From Halobacteriovorax sp. (GTDB taxonomy: Bacteria; Bdellovibrionota; Bacteriovoracia; Bacteriovoracales; Bacteriovoracaceae): a stretch of 64,000 nucleotides of DNA. Under the pieces are notes generated by a model. It worked only from the letters and a program-made list of their open reading frames with translations, was not told the DNA's origin and made no database searches. Numbering within the stretch: position 1 is the first letter of the stretch; every line of letters begins with the position of its first letter. The position numbers and the translations under genes are program-made. The stretch spans positions 186,001-250,000 of the forward strand of contig PBIO01000014.1 in NCBI GenBank assembly GCA_002720865.1, written 5' to 3'. Below, piece by piece: positions 28,042-40,322 of this stretch.

Positions 28042-28092
28042 AAAAAAAAAGCTTCAGTCAGTGCAGAAAAAACCTTTCTGCACGTCTGAAGC
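28042..28092 (-). terminator. Rho-independent terminator of the gyrA-atpE operon
   Basis: Stem arms GCTTCAG (28051-28057) with CTGAAGC (28086-28092), and inner arms GTGCAGAAA (28061-28069) with TTTCTGCAC (28075-28083), make a long, nearly perfect hairpin. Read on the minus strand it is followed by nine T (28050-28042). It sits between the convergent atpE and Cys-repeat genes and could stop both, although the plus-side tail (CTTCCTTAA) is poor. Confidence 0.88.
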
Positions 28093-28126
28093 CTTCCTTA
28101 ATATATCTTCTGATCTGAAGAAAAAA

Positions 28127-28420
28127 TTAGATTAGGTAAACAGAAATCAATGTGAAAATCACAAGTGATTCCATAAGAGCTAAACCAAGAATCATTGGTA
28201 CGAATAGCTTATCAGCAGCTGATGGGTTACGAGCCATACCTTCAAGAGCTACAGAAGCAGCGTTTGATTGAGCACGTGTTCCACCGAAAGCAGCAATAGC
28301 AACAGCTAGGAAATAGAATGCAGCTTTTGTAAATTCGTTAAAAAGTGGAGCTCCACCGTCTTGAGCCATAGCAGCTGAAGAGAAAAGAGCAACAGTAAGT
28401 ACAAGTAGTAATTTTTTCAT
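28127..28420 (-). CDS. atpE: ATP synthase F0 subunit c
   Basis: 97 residues; the ring subunit that carries the coupling ion. It has an N-terminal signal-like extension (cleavage likely after AMA|QDG, near residue 20), then two helices joined by the polar loop ARNPSA. The ion-site carboxylate is Glu84 (ALMES). Gln51 and Ser85 align, with a constant offset of 19, to Gln32 and Ser66 of the Propionigenium Na+ ring, while Tyr70 of that ring is Phe89 here. Coupling to Na+ is possible but not established. Last gene before the terminator. Confidence 0.95.
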   Translation of the reverse strand: MKKLLLVLTVALFSSAAMAQDGGAPLFNEFTKAAFYFLAVAIAAFGGTRAQSNAASVALEGMARNPSAADKLFVPMILGLALMESLVIFTLISVYLI

Positions 28421-28438
28421 TTGAACTCCTTAAAGTTG

Positions 28439-29203
28439 TTAATGTGCGTGCTCTTCATCATGATCGTGATGAGTTGCAAGCGAGATATAAACCATTGATA
28501 AAACTGTAAATACATAAGCTTGGATAAAACTAACTAGTATTCCAAGAATCATAAAAATGATTGGAACAACTAGAGGAGCTAATCCTGAAAAGATTGAGAG
28601 AACTAAGTGATCTCCCATCATATTTGATCTCAAACGAAGGGCCAAAGACAGAGGCCTAATAAAGTTTGAAATAATTTCAATTGGAAAAATTAAGATCGCT
28701 AGGTACCAAAGAGGACCAGCAAAGTGCTTGAGGTAATTAATAACTCCCTGCTCTTTCATTCCTTTAACGTTGTAATAAAGAAAAGAAAAAACACCAAGAG
28801 CAAGAGTTGTAGATAAATGCTCAGTCGGTGGCAAGAACCCTGGAATCAAACCAATTAAATTACAAATTAAAATAACTAAAAAGGTTGTTGCGATAAAGCT
28901 AAAATACTTATGAGCTTCTTCTTCGCCTAAGATAGCTTTACACTGACCATATATGAAGTTTCCGTACAGCTCTGAAATATTTCTAAAAGTAATTCCTTTA
29001 TCTGGAATGACTACATTTGAAACCTTTGCAATTTTTGAGCGATAAATAAATCCACCCAAAATCAAAAGAAAAGAAACAAAGATCATCGTTGCTACGTGCT
29101 CTGCCATCGGAAGATGTAGTGAGCTAATCCAAGTGAACGCTCCACTTGCGGCCTGAGCAGATGATGAAGATAAAAGAAGCGATAGTGCTAATAATTTTTT
29201 CAT
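28439..29203 (-). CDS. atpB: ATP synthase F0 subunit a
   Basis: 254 residues; forms the stator half-channels beside the c-ring. A signal-like N-terminus (SSAQA|ASG) precedes about six helices. The essential arginine lies in FIRPLSLALRLRSNMMGDH near residue 185-203. A His/Asp/Glu-rich tail (HHDHDEEHAH) ends the protein. It is 18 bp upstream of atpE and far from the F1 genes, which lie across the origin. Confidence 0.94.
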   Translation of the reverse strand: MKKLLALSLLLSSSSAQAASGAFTWISSLHLPMAEHVATMIFVSFLLILGGFIYRSKIAKVSNVVIPDKGITFRNISELYGNFIYGQCKAILGEEEAHKYFSFIATTFLVILICNLIGLIPGFLPPTEHLSTTLALGVFSFLYYNVKGMKEQGVINYLKHFAGPLWYLAILIFPIEIISNFIRPLSLALRLRSNMMGDHLVLSIFSGLAPLVVPIIFMILGILVSFIQAYVFTVLSMVYISLATHHDHDEEHAH

Positions 29204-29217
29204 TTTAAACCCGTTTT

Positions 29218-29586
29218 TTAGTTCGAACGCTTCAACGAGACGCCGAGCACAAAAATCTGAATTACGTAGTTAAGTAACGGAATTATTATCCTTTTTCCTG
29301 TAAAATGTACACCAATAGTTAAAGCCAGAAAGATGACGGCCATCTTCGCCACAAAAATTAAAGCGAGTTTTATTTTTGAATAGTCTACTGGTTCCGTGGC
29401 AGTACCTATCTCAACAATCTTCTGAATAACGCTCATCAGTAAAAATAGATTTAATAGAGTAGCCACATAAACACCTAAAATAACGAGGGTCTCTGCGGTG
29501 GATTGTGAGAAAAAAACTAGGCCAGTAGTTGTAACTAAACTTAGTGGCACAAATATTTTTAAATTAATTCTTTTTCTTAATGGCAT
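29218..29586 (-). CDS. AtpI-like membrane protein
   Basis: 122 residues with four hydrophobic segments and a basic N-terminus (MPLRKR). Position directly upstream of atpB and topology fit the UncI/AtpI family, which helps c-ring assembly, though I see no strong motif beyond that. It overlaps the upstream 69-aa ORF by 23 bp. Confidence 0.6.
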   Translation of the reverse strand: MPLRKRINLKIFVPLSLVTTTGLVFFSQSTAETLVILGVYVATLLNLFLLMSVIQKIVEIGTATEPVDYSKIKLALIFVAKMAVIFLALTIGVHFTGKRIIIPLLNYVIQIFVLGVSLKRSN

Positions 29587-29773
29587 AACGAACCATTAAA
29601 TAGAACGTATTAAAAATTACGGCAAGGAAAAGAATTAACCCTACAGGTTTTGACACATAGCCCTTAGAAACTGAGTGATGCATTAGCCACCCAAGGAAAA
29701 ATATCAAACTAGGTAAGCTAAGGGCGAGACCCATTATCTTTAACCATGATTTATTTCCAGTAGGTATTTTCAT
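29564..29773 (-). CDS. AtpZ-like two-helix membrane protein
   Basis: 69 residues with two hydrophobic segments separated by a short polar loop, ending in the basic YAIKKKN. Size, topology and location before atpI and atpB match the 'F0F1-ATPase gene 1' (AtpZ) family, proposed to act in ion transport or assembly of the synthase. Its ATG follows the TPR gene stop with no gap. Confidence 0.6.
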   Translation of the reverse strand: MKIPTGNKSWLKIMGLALSLPSLIFFLGWLMHHSVSKGYVSKPVGLILFLAVIFNTFYLMVRYAIKKKN

Positions 29774-30568
29774 TTATCTCTTTCTGGCAATTCTTCGAGA
29801 GTAGATACTTTTTAATCTGTTTTGAACAACTTGAGTATTGGGATATTTTCCAAGGATTGAATAATATAAGTCATAAGCTGTTTTAAGTTCTTCTTTAGAT
29901 TCATAAATATTGGCCATAAGAAATTTTGCTTGTACAACTAAGTCTTTTTTGGATTCTCTTTTTATAAACTCTTTTAAATACACTAGAGACCTATTCCATT
30001 GCTTCCTATGAAAATTTATTAAACCCAAATAATAAAACGAATCGAGAAAAAATTTGTGGTTAGTGTTACTTTGAATGGTTTCAAAGGTTTTGATGGACTC
30101 CTCAATATTTCCTTTCTTAAAAGAAGAAACGGCCATTCTAAACTGGTAAAAATCAAAATTTCCTAGTTTAGGTGTAAACTCGGATAAGTTTTTGTAGGAA
30201 AGAAAAGATTGGGTAAAGTTTTTAGAAAAACTAAAGGCGATTTCTCCAATTCTTTCTTCGGACTTCACTAAGAAAAGTGGATCTTCAGTAAGCTCTTTCA
30301 CTTTCGTAAAGTAATCAATAGCTTCATCATTCTTACCTAAATTAGTACTGTAAATCTCACCGAGCTGATAATAAATTTTTACTTTGAGTTCATTTCCAGG
30401 ATTCTTTTTTAGAATTTCTTTATATTTAGCAATAGATCTCTCATAGTCCTGTACGAGTAGAAACTCTTGCGCTTCAACAATTTCTTTATTGATTGTAGGT
30501 GTAAAATCTAGGGACCCTAACGATAGAACCCCTAGTCCTAAAACGAAACTAATCAGCAGGAGTTTCAT
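29774..30568 (-). CDS. TPR-repeat protein with N-terminal membrane anchor or signal
   Basis: 264 residues. A hydrophobic N-terminus (~residues 1-20) is followed by tetratricopeptide-like helices: [19 protein letters not shown] with [68 protein letters not shown]. It is probably a periplasmic scaffold; no enzyme motif. Its start overlaps the end of gyrA by 20 bp, which ties it to the gyr operon and links gyr to the atp genes downstream. Confidence 0.75.
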   Translation of the reverse strand: MKLLLISFVLGLGVLSLGSLDFTPTINKEIVEAQEFLLVQDYERSIAKYKEILKKNPGNELKVKIYYQLGEIYSTNLGKNDEAIDYFTKVKELTEDPLFLVKSEERIGEIAFSFSKNFTQSFLSYKNLSEFTPKLGNFDFYQFRMAVSSFKKGNIEESIKTFETIQSNTNHKFFLDSFYYLGLINFHRKQWNRSLVYLKEFIKRESKKDLVVQAKFLMANIYESKEELKTAYDLYYSILGKYPNTQVVQNRLKSIYSRRIARKR

Positions 30569-33020
30569 CTACCTCATCCGGGTCGATAATCTTTTCCACT
30601 GCTACAACTTTCTCACCGGCTTTAAGCTTGATGATACGAACGCCTTGAGTAGCGCGACCCATGAGAGAAATTCCAGAAATCTTAGTACGAATAACTTGCC
30701 CTTTATCTGTGATAATCATTAAATCATCTTTATCAGAAACTGGTTTAATATCAGTAATCTCTCCATTCTTATCGGTAAGTCTCATAGCAAGAATACCTTT
30801 CCCGCCTCTCGTTTGCTTACGATACTGAGATGAACTTGTACGTTTTCCGTATCCATTTTCTGTTATTGAAAGGATTTCAACATTATCATCGATAATTTCC
30901 ATTCCGATGACTCTTTCACCTTCACCAATATTGATGCCTTTTACACCTTGAGAAACTCTTCCCATTGAGCGGCAGTCAGTTTCAGCAAAACGTATTATCT
31001 TTCCACCGTTAGTGCAAAGAAGGACATCTTTTTCACCATTGGTAACCTTAACGCCTAGTAAAGAATCACCATCGACAATTTTAATCGCTTTTAATCCACT
31101 CTGTTTAATTTTCTTATAATCAGTTAGGTTAGATTTTTTAACGATACCGCCTTCTGTAGCGAACATTAAAAACTTACCTTCGAGTTCATCATCGGAAGGA
31201 ATCATTACGATTTCCTTAATTTTTTCACCCGATGGGATTTGAATGAGGTTGGCTACATTTCTTCCTTTAGAAGTTCTAGTCCCTTCAGGGATATCATAAA
31301 CTTTCTTAGAGAAAACTGTACCTCTACTTGTAAAAAAGAGCAGAGTAGCATGAGTGTTTGCGGTAAAGATCGAAGTAAAAAAGTCTTCATCATTTCCACC
31401 AGCACCCTTAACACCTGTCCCACCACGTTTTTGAGTTTTATAAGTGTCTATGGCCATTCGCTTAATATAACCTTTATGGGTTACAGTAACGATTACTTCT
31501 TCTTTCTTTACAAGATCTTCAATTTGAATTTCATCAGCTGCAGCGACAATCTGTGTTTTTCTTTCATCACCGTAAGCTTCAAGAATCTCGTTAAATTCTT
31601 CCTTAATTATCCCTTTTATCAGATCTTCTGAATCTAGGATTTCTTGCAAGCGAGCAATTTCCTTCATGATATCTTCGTAGTCTTTTACGATTTTATCTCT
31701 TTCTAGACCAGTCAATCTCTGAAGACGCATATCCAAGATAGCTTGTGCTTGAATCTGGGATAGCTTGTATTTGCTCATTAAAGAAGTTCTAGCTTGCTGA
31801 GGACCTTCCGACTTTTTGATTAGCTCAACAATGGCATCAATATTTTCTACTGCGGTTTTTAAACCTTCTAAAATATGAGCTTTCTCTTTTGCTTTTCTTA
31901 GTTCGTAAACGGTTCTTCTAATAACAACTTCACGTCTATGATCAATAAACGCTTCGAGCTGCTCTTTTAGATTCATAACCTTTGGTGAACTATTTCTAAT
32001 TGATAAGAATATAATACCAAAAGATGTTTGAAGTTGAGTTTGCTTATAAAGTCTATTTAGAATTACTGTCGCGATTTCACCTTTTTTAAGGTCAATAACA
32101 ACCCTAATACCTAGATGGTTTGATTCATCTCTAATATCAGAAATTCCAGTAAGTGCTTTCGAGTTTACAAGGTCAGCTACTTTTTCAATTAATTTCGCTT
32201 TATTAACCTGGTAGGGCAACTCAGAGATAACAATTCTTTCTCTGTCCCTTCCAAATTCTTCTACTTCAGTTTTAGCGCGAATCTGTATTACGCCTTTACC
32301 TTTTTTGTATGCAGACTTTATTCCCTCTGTTCCATGAATAAATCCAGCTGTTGGAAAATCAGGACCAGTAATAATCTTCATCAAGTCTTCAATCGGAACT
32401 TCTCTATTATCAATTAAAACCAATAAAGCATTCATCACCTCTGTTAAGTTATGAGGTGGAATATTCGTGGCCATACCAACAGCAATACCTGCCGAACCAT
32501 TTATTAATAAATTTGGAACACGGGTAGGTAGTACTTTTGGCTCTTTTAATGATTCATCAAAGTTTGGCTGCCAATCAACAGTTTCCTTATCGAGATCTTT
32601 CATCATTTCTTCAGAAAGCTTTCTCATCCTAATTTCTGTATACCTCATAGCGGCAGCGCTATCTCCGTCAATCGAACCAAAGTTTCCTTGTCCATCCACA
32701 AGGGGATATCTCATAGAGAAATCTTGGGCCAACCTAACAATAGTGCCATATACAGCGGAGTCACCATGTGGGTGATACTTACCAATTACTTCACCAACAA
32801 TTCTTGCTGATTTTAAATATGGTTTATTATGGTAGTTTCCATTGGCGTGCATGGCATAGAGAGCTCTTCTATGCACAGGCTTCATTCCATCTCTAACGTC
32901 TGGAAGGGCACGTCCAATAATTACAGACATTGCGTAATCTAAATAACAATTACGCATTTCATCTTGAATGGTTACAGGTTCAATATTTCCGTGATCGATT
33001 GGAGTATTATCGTCAGCCAT
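30549..33020 (-). CDS. gyrA: DNA gyrase subunit A
   Basis: 823 residues. Catalytic Tyr127 lies in AAAMRYTE (E. coli Tyr122). The quinolone-region helix reads [17 protein letters not shown], so the E. coli Ser83 position is Ser88 but the Asp87 position is Gly92. The C-terminal beta-pinwheel repeats are present, with a [10 protein letters not shown] motif that serves as the GyrA box for DNA wrapping. It introduces negative supercoils near the origin and genome-wide. Ten bases downstream of gyrB. Confidence 0.97.
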   Translation of the reverse strand: MADDNTPIDHGNIEPVTIQDEMRNCYLDYAMSVIIGRALPDVRDGMKPVHRRALYAMHANGNYHNKPYLKSARIVGEVIGKYHPHGDSAVYGTIVRLAQDFSMRYPLVDGQGNFGSIDGDSAAAMRYTEIRMRKLSEEMMKDLDKETVDWQPNFDESLKEPKVLPTRVPNLLINGSAGIAVGMATNIPPHNLTEVMNALLVLIDNREVPIEDLMKIITGPDFPTAGFIHGTEGIKSAYKKGKGVIQIRAKTEVEEFGRDRERIVISELPYQVNKAKLIEKVADLVNSKALTGISDIRDESNHLGIRVVIDLKKGEIATVILNRLYKQTQLQTSFGIIFLSIRNSSPKVMNLKEQLEAFIDHRREVVIRRTVYELRKAKEKAHILEGLKTAVENIDAIVELIKKSEGPQQARTSLMSKYKLSQIQAQAILDMRLQRLTGLERDKIVKDYEDIMKEIARLQEILDSEDLIKGIIKEEFNEILEAYGDERKTQIVAAADEIQIEDLVKKEEVIVTVTHKGYIKRMAIDTYKTQKRGGTGVKGAGGNDEDFFTSIFTANTHATLLFFTSRGTVFSKKVYDIPEGTRTSKGRNVANLIQIPSGEKIKEIVMIPSDDELEGKFLMFATEGGIVKKSNLTDYKKIKQSGLKAIKIVDGDSLLGVKVTNGEKDVLLCTNGGKIIRFAETDCRSMGRVSQGVKGINIGEGERVIGMEIIDDNVEILSITENGYGKRTSSSQYRKQTRGGKGILAMRLTDKNGEITDIKPVSDKDDLMIITDKGQVIRTKISGISLMGRATQGVRIIKLKAGEKVVAVEKIIDPDEVDETPAD

Positions 33021-33030
33021 CTATTCTTCC

Positions 33031-35526
<2,496 letters not shown>

Positions 35527-36621
35527 TTATGAAATCCTACCTGATTCCACATAAATCTTCTTTGCATTTTGAATTTGTTCCAATTCTTCCTTGAACTTTT
35601 CGTTGGCCGTAGTGATGAGAACTTGGAATTCGCTCTGCTCCAAAAACTCCACTAACTTCTTCCAACGGAACTTATCCAGCTCCCCTGAAACGTCATCAAT
35701 TAACACTATAGGGAAGGAACTAAATTTATACCTAAAGAGCTCTATATAGGCAAATAAGAGGCTTAAATAAGACATCTTTTGCTGACCTAAAGAACAGTAA
35801 TCGAATGAATTCAACCCATCAAAAAGAAGCACATAGTCATCTTTATGAACTCCATAGGAAGTAACGCATCTCATCTCATCTTTTTCTAAATTAGATTGTA
35901 GTAAATCAAAAACCTGTTGCTCGTCCAAACCTTGAATTTTAGTGCTTAACTCAATTCCAAGTTCATGCTCTTCTGCAAAGATTTTTTTAAAGATTGATTC
36001 GCAAAAAGGAACCATCTCAGAAATAAACTTTAGTCTAGCACTAGTTAAATAAACAGAATTTGAAGCAAGTTCTCTATCATAAGCTTTTATTTGGTCACGA
36101 TATTGTGGTGGTTTCTTAGCCAGTAAGAAATTACGAGATCTAAGGCCAGAGGTGTATTTATTTAAAGTTTTCTTATAAACAGGATCAATTAATGAGATGT
36201 GGTGATCAAACCAAGTTCTTCTAGAAGAGGGTACATTGTGAAATCCGTAGGAATCAAAGGGATTAATGAAGATCATTTTGATTTCTGGCTTTTTCTTAAT
36301 AGCTTTTCCTTCTAAGAAAAATTGCGCTTTCTTTTCTTCTAATTTAGCAGAATAACTAACTAAATCATCTTCTCCAGTTTCAAAGACACTAGATAATATT
36401 ATTTCGGGTTTTCCACCATCTATACCTAAGTACTGTGGAAAACTCGTGTTTTTACGGAAGGACTTTTTATTGGTCAAAACGTAGATGGCTTCTAAAATAT
36501 TAGTTTTACCATTTCCATTTTCACCTAGAATACAATTTATCTTGGGACCAAACTCAATTATATCAGGAAACAAATTTCTAAAGTTCGTCGCTTGAAATTT
36601 TTGAAGCTTATAAGAAAGCAT
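35527..36621 (-). CDS. recF: DNA replication and repair protein RecF
   Basis: 364 residues; SMC-like ATPase that loads RecA at gaps. Walker A GENGNGKTNILEAIYVL near residue 33, a signature-like CSLGQQKMSYLSLLFA near 287, and Walker B VLIDDVSGELDKFR near 315. Start directly after dnaN (5 bp), the standard dnaN-recF-gyrB order. Confidence 0.95.
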   Translation of the reverse strand: MLSYKLQKFQATNFRNLFPDIIEFGPKINCILGENGNGKTNILEAIYVLTNKKSFRKNTSFPQYLGIDGGKPEIILSSVFETGEDDLVSYSAKLEEKKAQFFLEGKAIKKKPEIKMIFINPFDSYGFHNVPSSRRTWFDHHISLIDPVYKKTLNKYTSGLRSRNFLLAKKPPQYRDQIKAYDRELASNSVYLTSARLKFISEMVPFCESIFKKIFAEEHELGIELSTKIQGLDEQQVFDLLQSNLEKDEMRCVTSYGVHKDDYVLLFDGLNSFDYCSLGQQKMSYLSLLFAYIELFRYKFSSFPIVLIDDVSGELDKFRWKKLVEFLEQSEFQVLITTANEKFKEELEQIQNAKKIYVESGRIS

Positions 36622-36626
36622 TTAAC

Positions 36627-37742
36627 CTAAAGTTTTAAAGGCATAATAATGCCCATATGATTAGGAGCTGCTGATGATCTAATAATAACTGGACTCAGTT
36701 CATTATTTAATTCCATAAGAACTTCACCGTTATTGAAAATAGATAAGGTATCAATTAGGTACTTAGCATTGAACCCAATCTCCATATCTTTACCATCATA
36801 ATCTACAGGAAGTTTTTCAGACGCATCACCAAGACTTGGGTGATTAGCCGTAATTGTCATTTCTTTATCTTTTAAATGAACTCTAACTCCATTTGATTTC
36901 TCATTAGACATAATTTTAATTCTTCTAATGGCATCAAATAGAAGATCTTTATCTGCTGTTAAAAGAAAAGAAGTCTTTGAAGGTATCACTGCCTGGTACT
37001 TGGGATATTCTCTGGCTATTAGCCTTACAGAAAGAAAGTAAGTGTCCTGAGAGTTAGCGTATAAAAATGAATCATCTAGAGATAATTTGATATCAGCTGA
37101 AGGATCAGACTCTGCAAGTTTTTTCAACTCGTAGACTCCTTTCTTAGGAATAATAATTCCGTTTGTTAAGGAATCAATTCCATTTACATCAACTTCAGTA
37201 TCTACCATTGATAAACGATGACCATCAGTTGCAACAGCTCTTAATTTAGAATCTCTTTCCTGAAGATAAATACCATTTAGGTACAATCTTGTTTCATCTG
37301 TAGAAATCGCATGGCTAGTCTTACTTATGACATCCAATAAACCTTGAGACGTCATATTAATTTCGTTGTTCTCATTATTAAAAACTAACTGTGGAAAATC
37401 TTCGTTTTTATATACGAGTAGAGTGTAGTGAATATCTTTGAAAGATAATTTTAAAGTGTTTTCACCTTCATTAATTTCAAACTGCACTTCACCATCAGGT
37501 AGCTCTCTTAGGATATCAAATATATTCTTAGCATTTACACAAAATGTACCCACTTCATCCACATTTGCATCGATACAAACCTTTGCAGAAACTTCTAGAT
37601 CTGTAGCAGATATTTCAATTCTGTTATCAACTGCTTTAATCAAAGCATATGTGAGAATTGGTCTTGAGTTTCTTTTATCAACAACAGTTAAAACTTTATT
37701 GATTGCAGATCTAAAAATGTCGGTATCTAAACTAACCTTCAT
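36627..37742 (-). CDS. dnaN: DNA polymerase III beta subunit (sliding clamp)
   Basis: 371 residues, three-fold repeated clamp domains. It ends in IIMPLKL, resembling the conserved MPMRL-type tail, and contains ATDGHRLSMVDTEV in the middle domain. It confers processivity on the replicase and is a hub for repair enzymes. An AAGGAA ribosome site precedes the ATG; its promoter must lie in the adjoining oriC gap. Confidence 0.96.
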   Translation of the reverse strand: MKVSLDTDIFRSAINKVLTVVDKRNSRPILTYALIKAVDNRIEISATDLEVSAKVCIDANVDEVGTFCVNAKNIFDILRELPDGEVQFEINEGENTLKLSFKDIHYTLLVYKNEDFPQLVFNNENNEINMTSQGLLDVISKTSHAISTDETRLYLNGIYLQERDSKLRAVATDGHRLSMVDTEVDVNGIDSLTNGIIIPKKGVYELKKLAESDPSADIKLSLDDSFLYANSQDTYFLSVRLIAREYPKYQAVIPSKTSFLLTADKDLLFDAIRRIKIMSNEKSNGVRVHLKDKEMTITANHPSLGDASEKLPVDYDGKDMEIGFNAKYLIDTLSIFNNGEVLMELNNELSPVIIRSSAAPNHMGIIMPLKL

Positions 37743-38323
37743 TGCTTTCCTTATAAGAGCTATAGGAATTTTTATAATTTAAGAGCAGCCTTTGCAAGGG
37801 CGTAGCCTTAGATTCTTTAATCTCTATATTTATTTAATATATATTATATCCTGTGGATAAGTGAGAAACTCAGAAAACCCTTTATTATTGGGCATTTATA
37901 AAGAAGGCTATTGTGTGAGGCCGGGGATAAGTAGCCAAAAAAAATAGAATACTTTCGGATATTCAAAAGTTTTTAACATTAATGCCTAGTTTTTAAGGTC
38001 TTAATCCACATGTTTTTAACAGAGAATTTAAGACTTTTCGCGTTGGTCAATTTTCTCCTAGTTTTTGCCATATTTATCCACATTTTTATTCACATGTTAA
38101 TAAAACTTATTCATTTTAAGGTTTATAACGGACAAAATTAATTAACATATGTTTCTAATTATGAATTACTTCATAAGCTTCTAATTTAACTATGGTTTTA
38201 AGAGGGGAGGTTTGTGGAAAAACTTCCTCTTGGTATGAAAACAAATGTGAACAAAACTACATAAAATAGTTATTCACATTTTGAGGGGGATAATCCCCCT
38301 CAGGTTAATTTAATTTTAAGATT
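37743..38323. other. oriC: Putative chromosomal replication origin (oriC)
   Basis: A 581-bp non-coding gap between dnaA and dnaN. DnaA boxes: perfect TTATCCACA at 37852-37860 (minus) and 38074-38082 (plus); TTATTCACA at 38086-38094 and 38270-38278 (plus); one-mismatch boxes TAATCCACA at 38002-38010, TTTTCCACA at 38213-38221 (minus) and TTGTTCACA at 38246-38254 (minus). A nearly pure A/T stretch at ~37815-37850 abuts the first box and is the best candidate for the unwinding element. Co-location with dnaA, dnaN, gyrAB, parAB and divergent gene polarity supports the call; activity is untested. Confidence 0.85.
38282..38302 (-). terminator. Perfect hairpin after dnaA
   Basis: TGAGGGGGAT and ATCCCCCTCA form a perfect 10-bp inverted repeat around one base, 22 bp past the dnaA stop. 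There is no T-run on the minus-strand exit, so it may act as a processing or roadblock hairpin rather than a classic terminator, or be an origin element. Confidence 0.45.
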
Positions 38324-39922
38324 TTAAAGATTATTTTCGATAGCAAACAAGTCACGAGACAAAACTAAGTCGGTGCGTAGTTGTCCTGTCACTTTATTGA
38401 CTGCATGGATTACTGACGTATGGTCTCTTCCGCCATAAAAAATCCCAATTTCTTTTTGGGTAGCGTTGAGAATTTTTCTAGATAAATACATACCCACATG
38501 TCTTGCGGTCGTAATATGTTGTCCTCTAGCCTTAGATTTAATGTCAGCTAGGGGAATTTTGAAATGTTGAGAGACAGCTCTTGCCACAGTATCTAAGGTA
38601 ATAATTTTCGCTTCTTCTCTTGATTCTATACCAAGTAAATCTTTTACCTGAACCATTTCTAAATCAACATTCATTAGATCAGCATAAGCTTGAAGTTTTA
38701 TAAGTGAGCCTTCAAGTTCTCTAATATTTGCTGTGATATTACTTGCAATCAAAGTGTAAACTTCATCCTGTAAGAATAGATCAAGCTCAAAGGCTTTTCT
38801 TTTAAGGATAGCGATCCTGGTTTCAAGGTTTGGGCTTCCGATATCAACCACAAGTCCCCAGGATAAACGACTGCGAACTCTTTCTTCAATTCCATCAATG
38901 TCTTTTGGTGGTTTATCAGAGGTAAAAATAAGCTGCTTACCTTTATTGTGTAGTTCATTAAAAATATGAAAGAACTCATTTTGAGTACCTTCTTTATTTT
39001 TAAGCTCGTGAATATCGTCGATCATAAGTACATCAACTTTTTCTAAATATTTCTTTTGAAATTCGTCGATATTTCTTTCTCTAATTGAATTGATCATTTC
39101 TTTTAGAAATTCACGGGCCGTAATAAGACAAATTACCAAGTGTGGATGATTACTTTTTATCTCGTTAGCAACAGCATGGAGTAGGTGAGTTTTTCCCAGC
39201 CCAGGTGAACTATGAATATACAGAGAAGGATATTTCCCACTCTTTCCTGGATTTTTTGCAACACTTAGTGCTGTAGCGTTTGCCATATTGTTTTCTGGCC
39301 CAACAATAAAATTATCGAAGGTTTTTGTAGCATCAACCTGTATTCCATTTTTTTTCGGTTGAATATGATCAATATATTTAGATTCTGCTGACTTTGCTTT
39401 TTCTTCGGGTGCTTGGTTGAGATCTAAACTAAATTTGGCTTCTTTAGCTGATTTAGCAACATCGGCAACCTGCATTGGATTAGCTTTTAATGAGTTTAGG
39501 ATGCTGTTTTTATTAGAACTCATACTTTCTTTTGAAGAAACAACAGTGATTTCTACTTGATAGTTTCTGCCAAGAGTGTTGGCAATAGCTTCCTTAATAT
39601 AAGATAAGTAGCTGTTATTAATGACATTTTTTATAAATTGAGTTGTAACAGAGAAGATGACTTTCTCACTTCCAAGCTCAACTAAATAAAATGTATTTTC
39701 GAAATATGTGCTGTATTTCTGGGTAGTTATAGACCCTTTTAGGTAATTTAAGATCTCTGTTCCGATAACGGTTAGCTCGTCATTTGAAAACTTTTCTGAC
39801 TGATCTAGTACGATATTGGTCTTATTTTTTTCTTCTAAGTTATTGTTTTTGCTGGGAATATTGAGCGGGTTCATGCTCGTTTCGTTGGATAAAAAGTGCT
39901 CAAACGGAAATTGTTCACTCAT
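38324..39922 (-). CDS. dnaA: Chromosomal replication initiator DnaA
   Basis: 532 residues, longer than the usual ~450-470. Residues 1-45 are an extra polar N-terminal segment. Domain I follows (about 46-130), then a long linker; the AAA+ domain has FDNFIVGPENNMA at 202, Walker A PGLGKTHLLHA at 240-250 and Walker B VLMIDDIHEL. The C-terminal DNA-binding helix has GGRDHTSVIHAVNKV. It binds the boxes in the adjoining gap to open oriC. Confidence 0.97.
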   Translation of the reverse strand: MSEQFPFEHFLSNETSMNPLNIPSKNNNLEEKNKTNIVLDQSEKFSNDELTVIGTEILNYLKGSITTQKYSTYFENTFYLVELGSEKVIFSVTTQFIKNVINNSYLSYIKEAIANTLGRNYQVEITVVSSKESMSSNKNSILNSLKANPMQVADVAKSAKEAKFSLDLNQAPEEKAKSAESKYIDHIQPKKNGIQVDATKTFDNFIVGPENNMANATALSVAKNPGKSGKYPSLYIHSSPGLGKTHLLHAVANEIKSNHPHLVICLITAREFLKEMINSIRERNIDEFQKKYLEKVDVLMIDDIHELKNKEGTQNEFFHIFNELHNKGKQLIFTSDKPPKDIDGIEERVRSRLSWGLVVDIGSPNLETRIAILKRKAFELDLFLQDEVYTLIASNITANIRELEGSLIKLQAYADLMNVDLEMVQVKDLLGIESREEAKIITLDTVARAVSQHFKIPLADIKSKARGQHITTARHVGMYLSRKILNATQKEIGIFYGGRDHTSVIHAVNKVTGQLRTDLVLSRDLFAIENNL

Positions 39923-40164
39923 TCCTGGCCTCTCCCTACTAGAATTTCTAGTTGTTGTGTGTGTGAAATTGGGAGGCAGAAATTAACACGGCCTAAACAT
40001 TTTATGCAATGGGGTTTTTGAGCAGGGCCCAAAAGTTTTCCACATTTTGTTTAAAAAGAAGCATTTAGGATCATGTATTGTGGCATCAGTAGCTTGACCT
40101 TTCTTTGACCAGTGTGTAAATCATAGCCTTTAACGAAATCTGGCAAATAGTAGAGGTTATAGCG
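39923..40164. promoter_or_regulatory. dnaA-rpmH divergent regulatory region
   Basis: A 242-bp gap with promoters for both directions. A perfect inverted repeat ACTAGAA-T-TTCTAGT (39938-39952) lies 16 bp before the dnaA ATG, in its leader or operator. A one-mismatch DnaA box TTTTCCACA is at 40036-40044. TTGACC (40094-40099), 17 bp, then TAAATC (40117-40122) is a plausible promoter for rpmH. Confidence 0.45.
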
Positions 40165-40317
40165 ATGAGCAAAAGAACGTGGCAGCCAAAAAGAAAAAGA
40201 AGATTAAGAGTTCACGGGTTTCTAAAGAGAATGTCTACCCCTGGTGGTAAGAAAGTGATCAATGCACGTAGAAGAAAAGGTCGTAAGAACCTTTCAGTTT
40301 CTACTGGTCAAAAGTAG
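40165..40317 (+). CDS. rpmH: 50S ribosomal protein L34
   Basis: A 50-residue [23 protein letters not shown], then [20 protein letters not shown] and a short tail [10 protein letters not shown]. This is the canonical L34, which binds 23S rRNA, with about a five-residue C-terminal extension. TAGAGG precedes the ATG by ten bases. The rnpA ATG follows the stop by five bases. Confidence 0.97.
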   Translation: MSKRTWQPKRKRRLRVHGFLKRMSTPGGKKVINARRRKGRKNLSVSTGQK

Positions 40318-40322
40318 AGACA

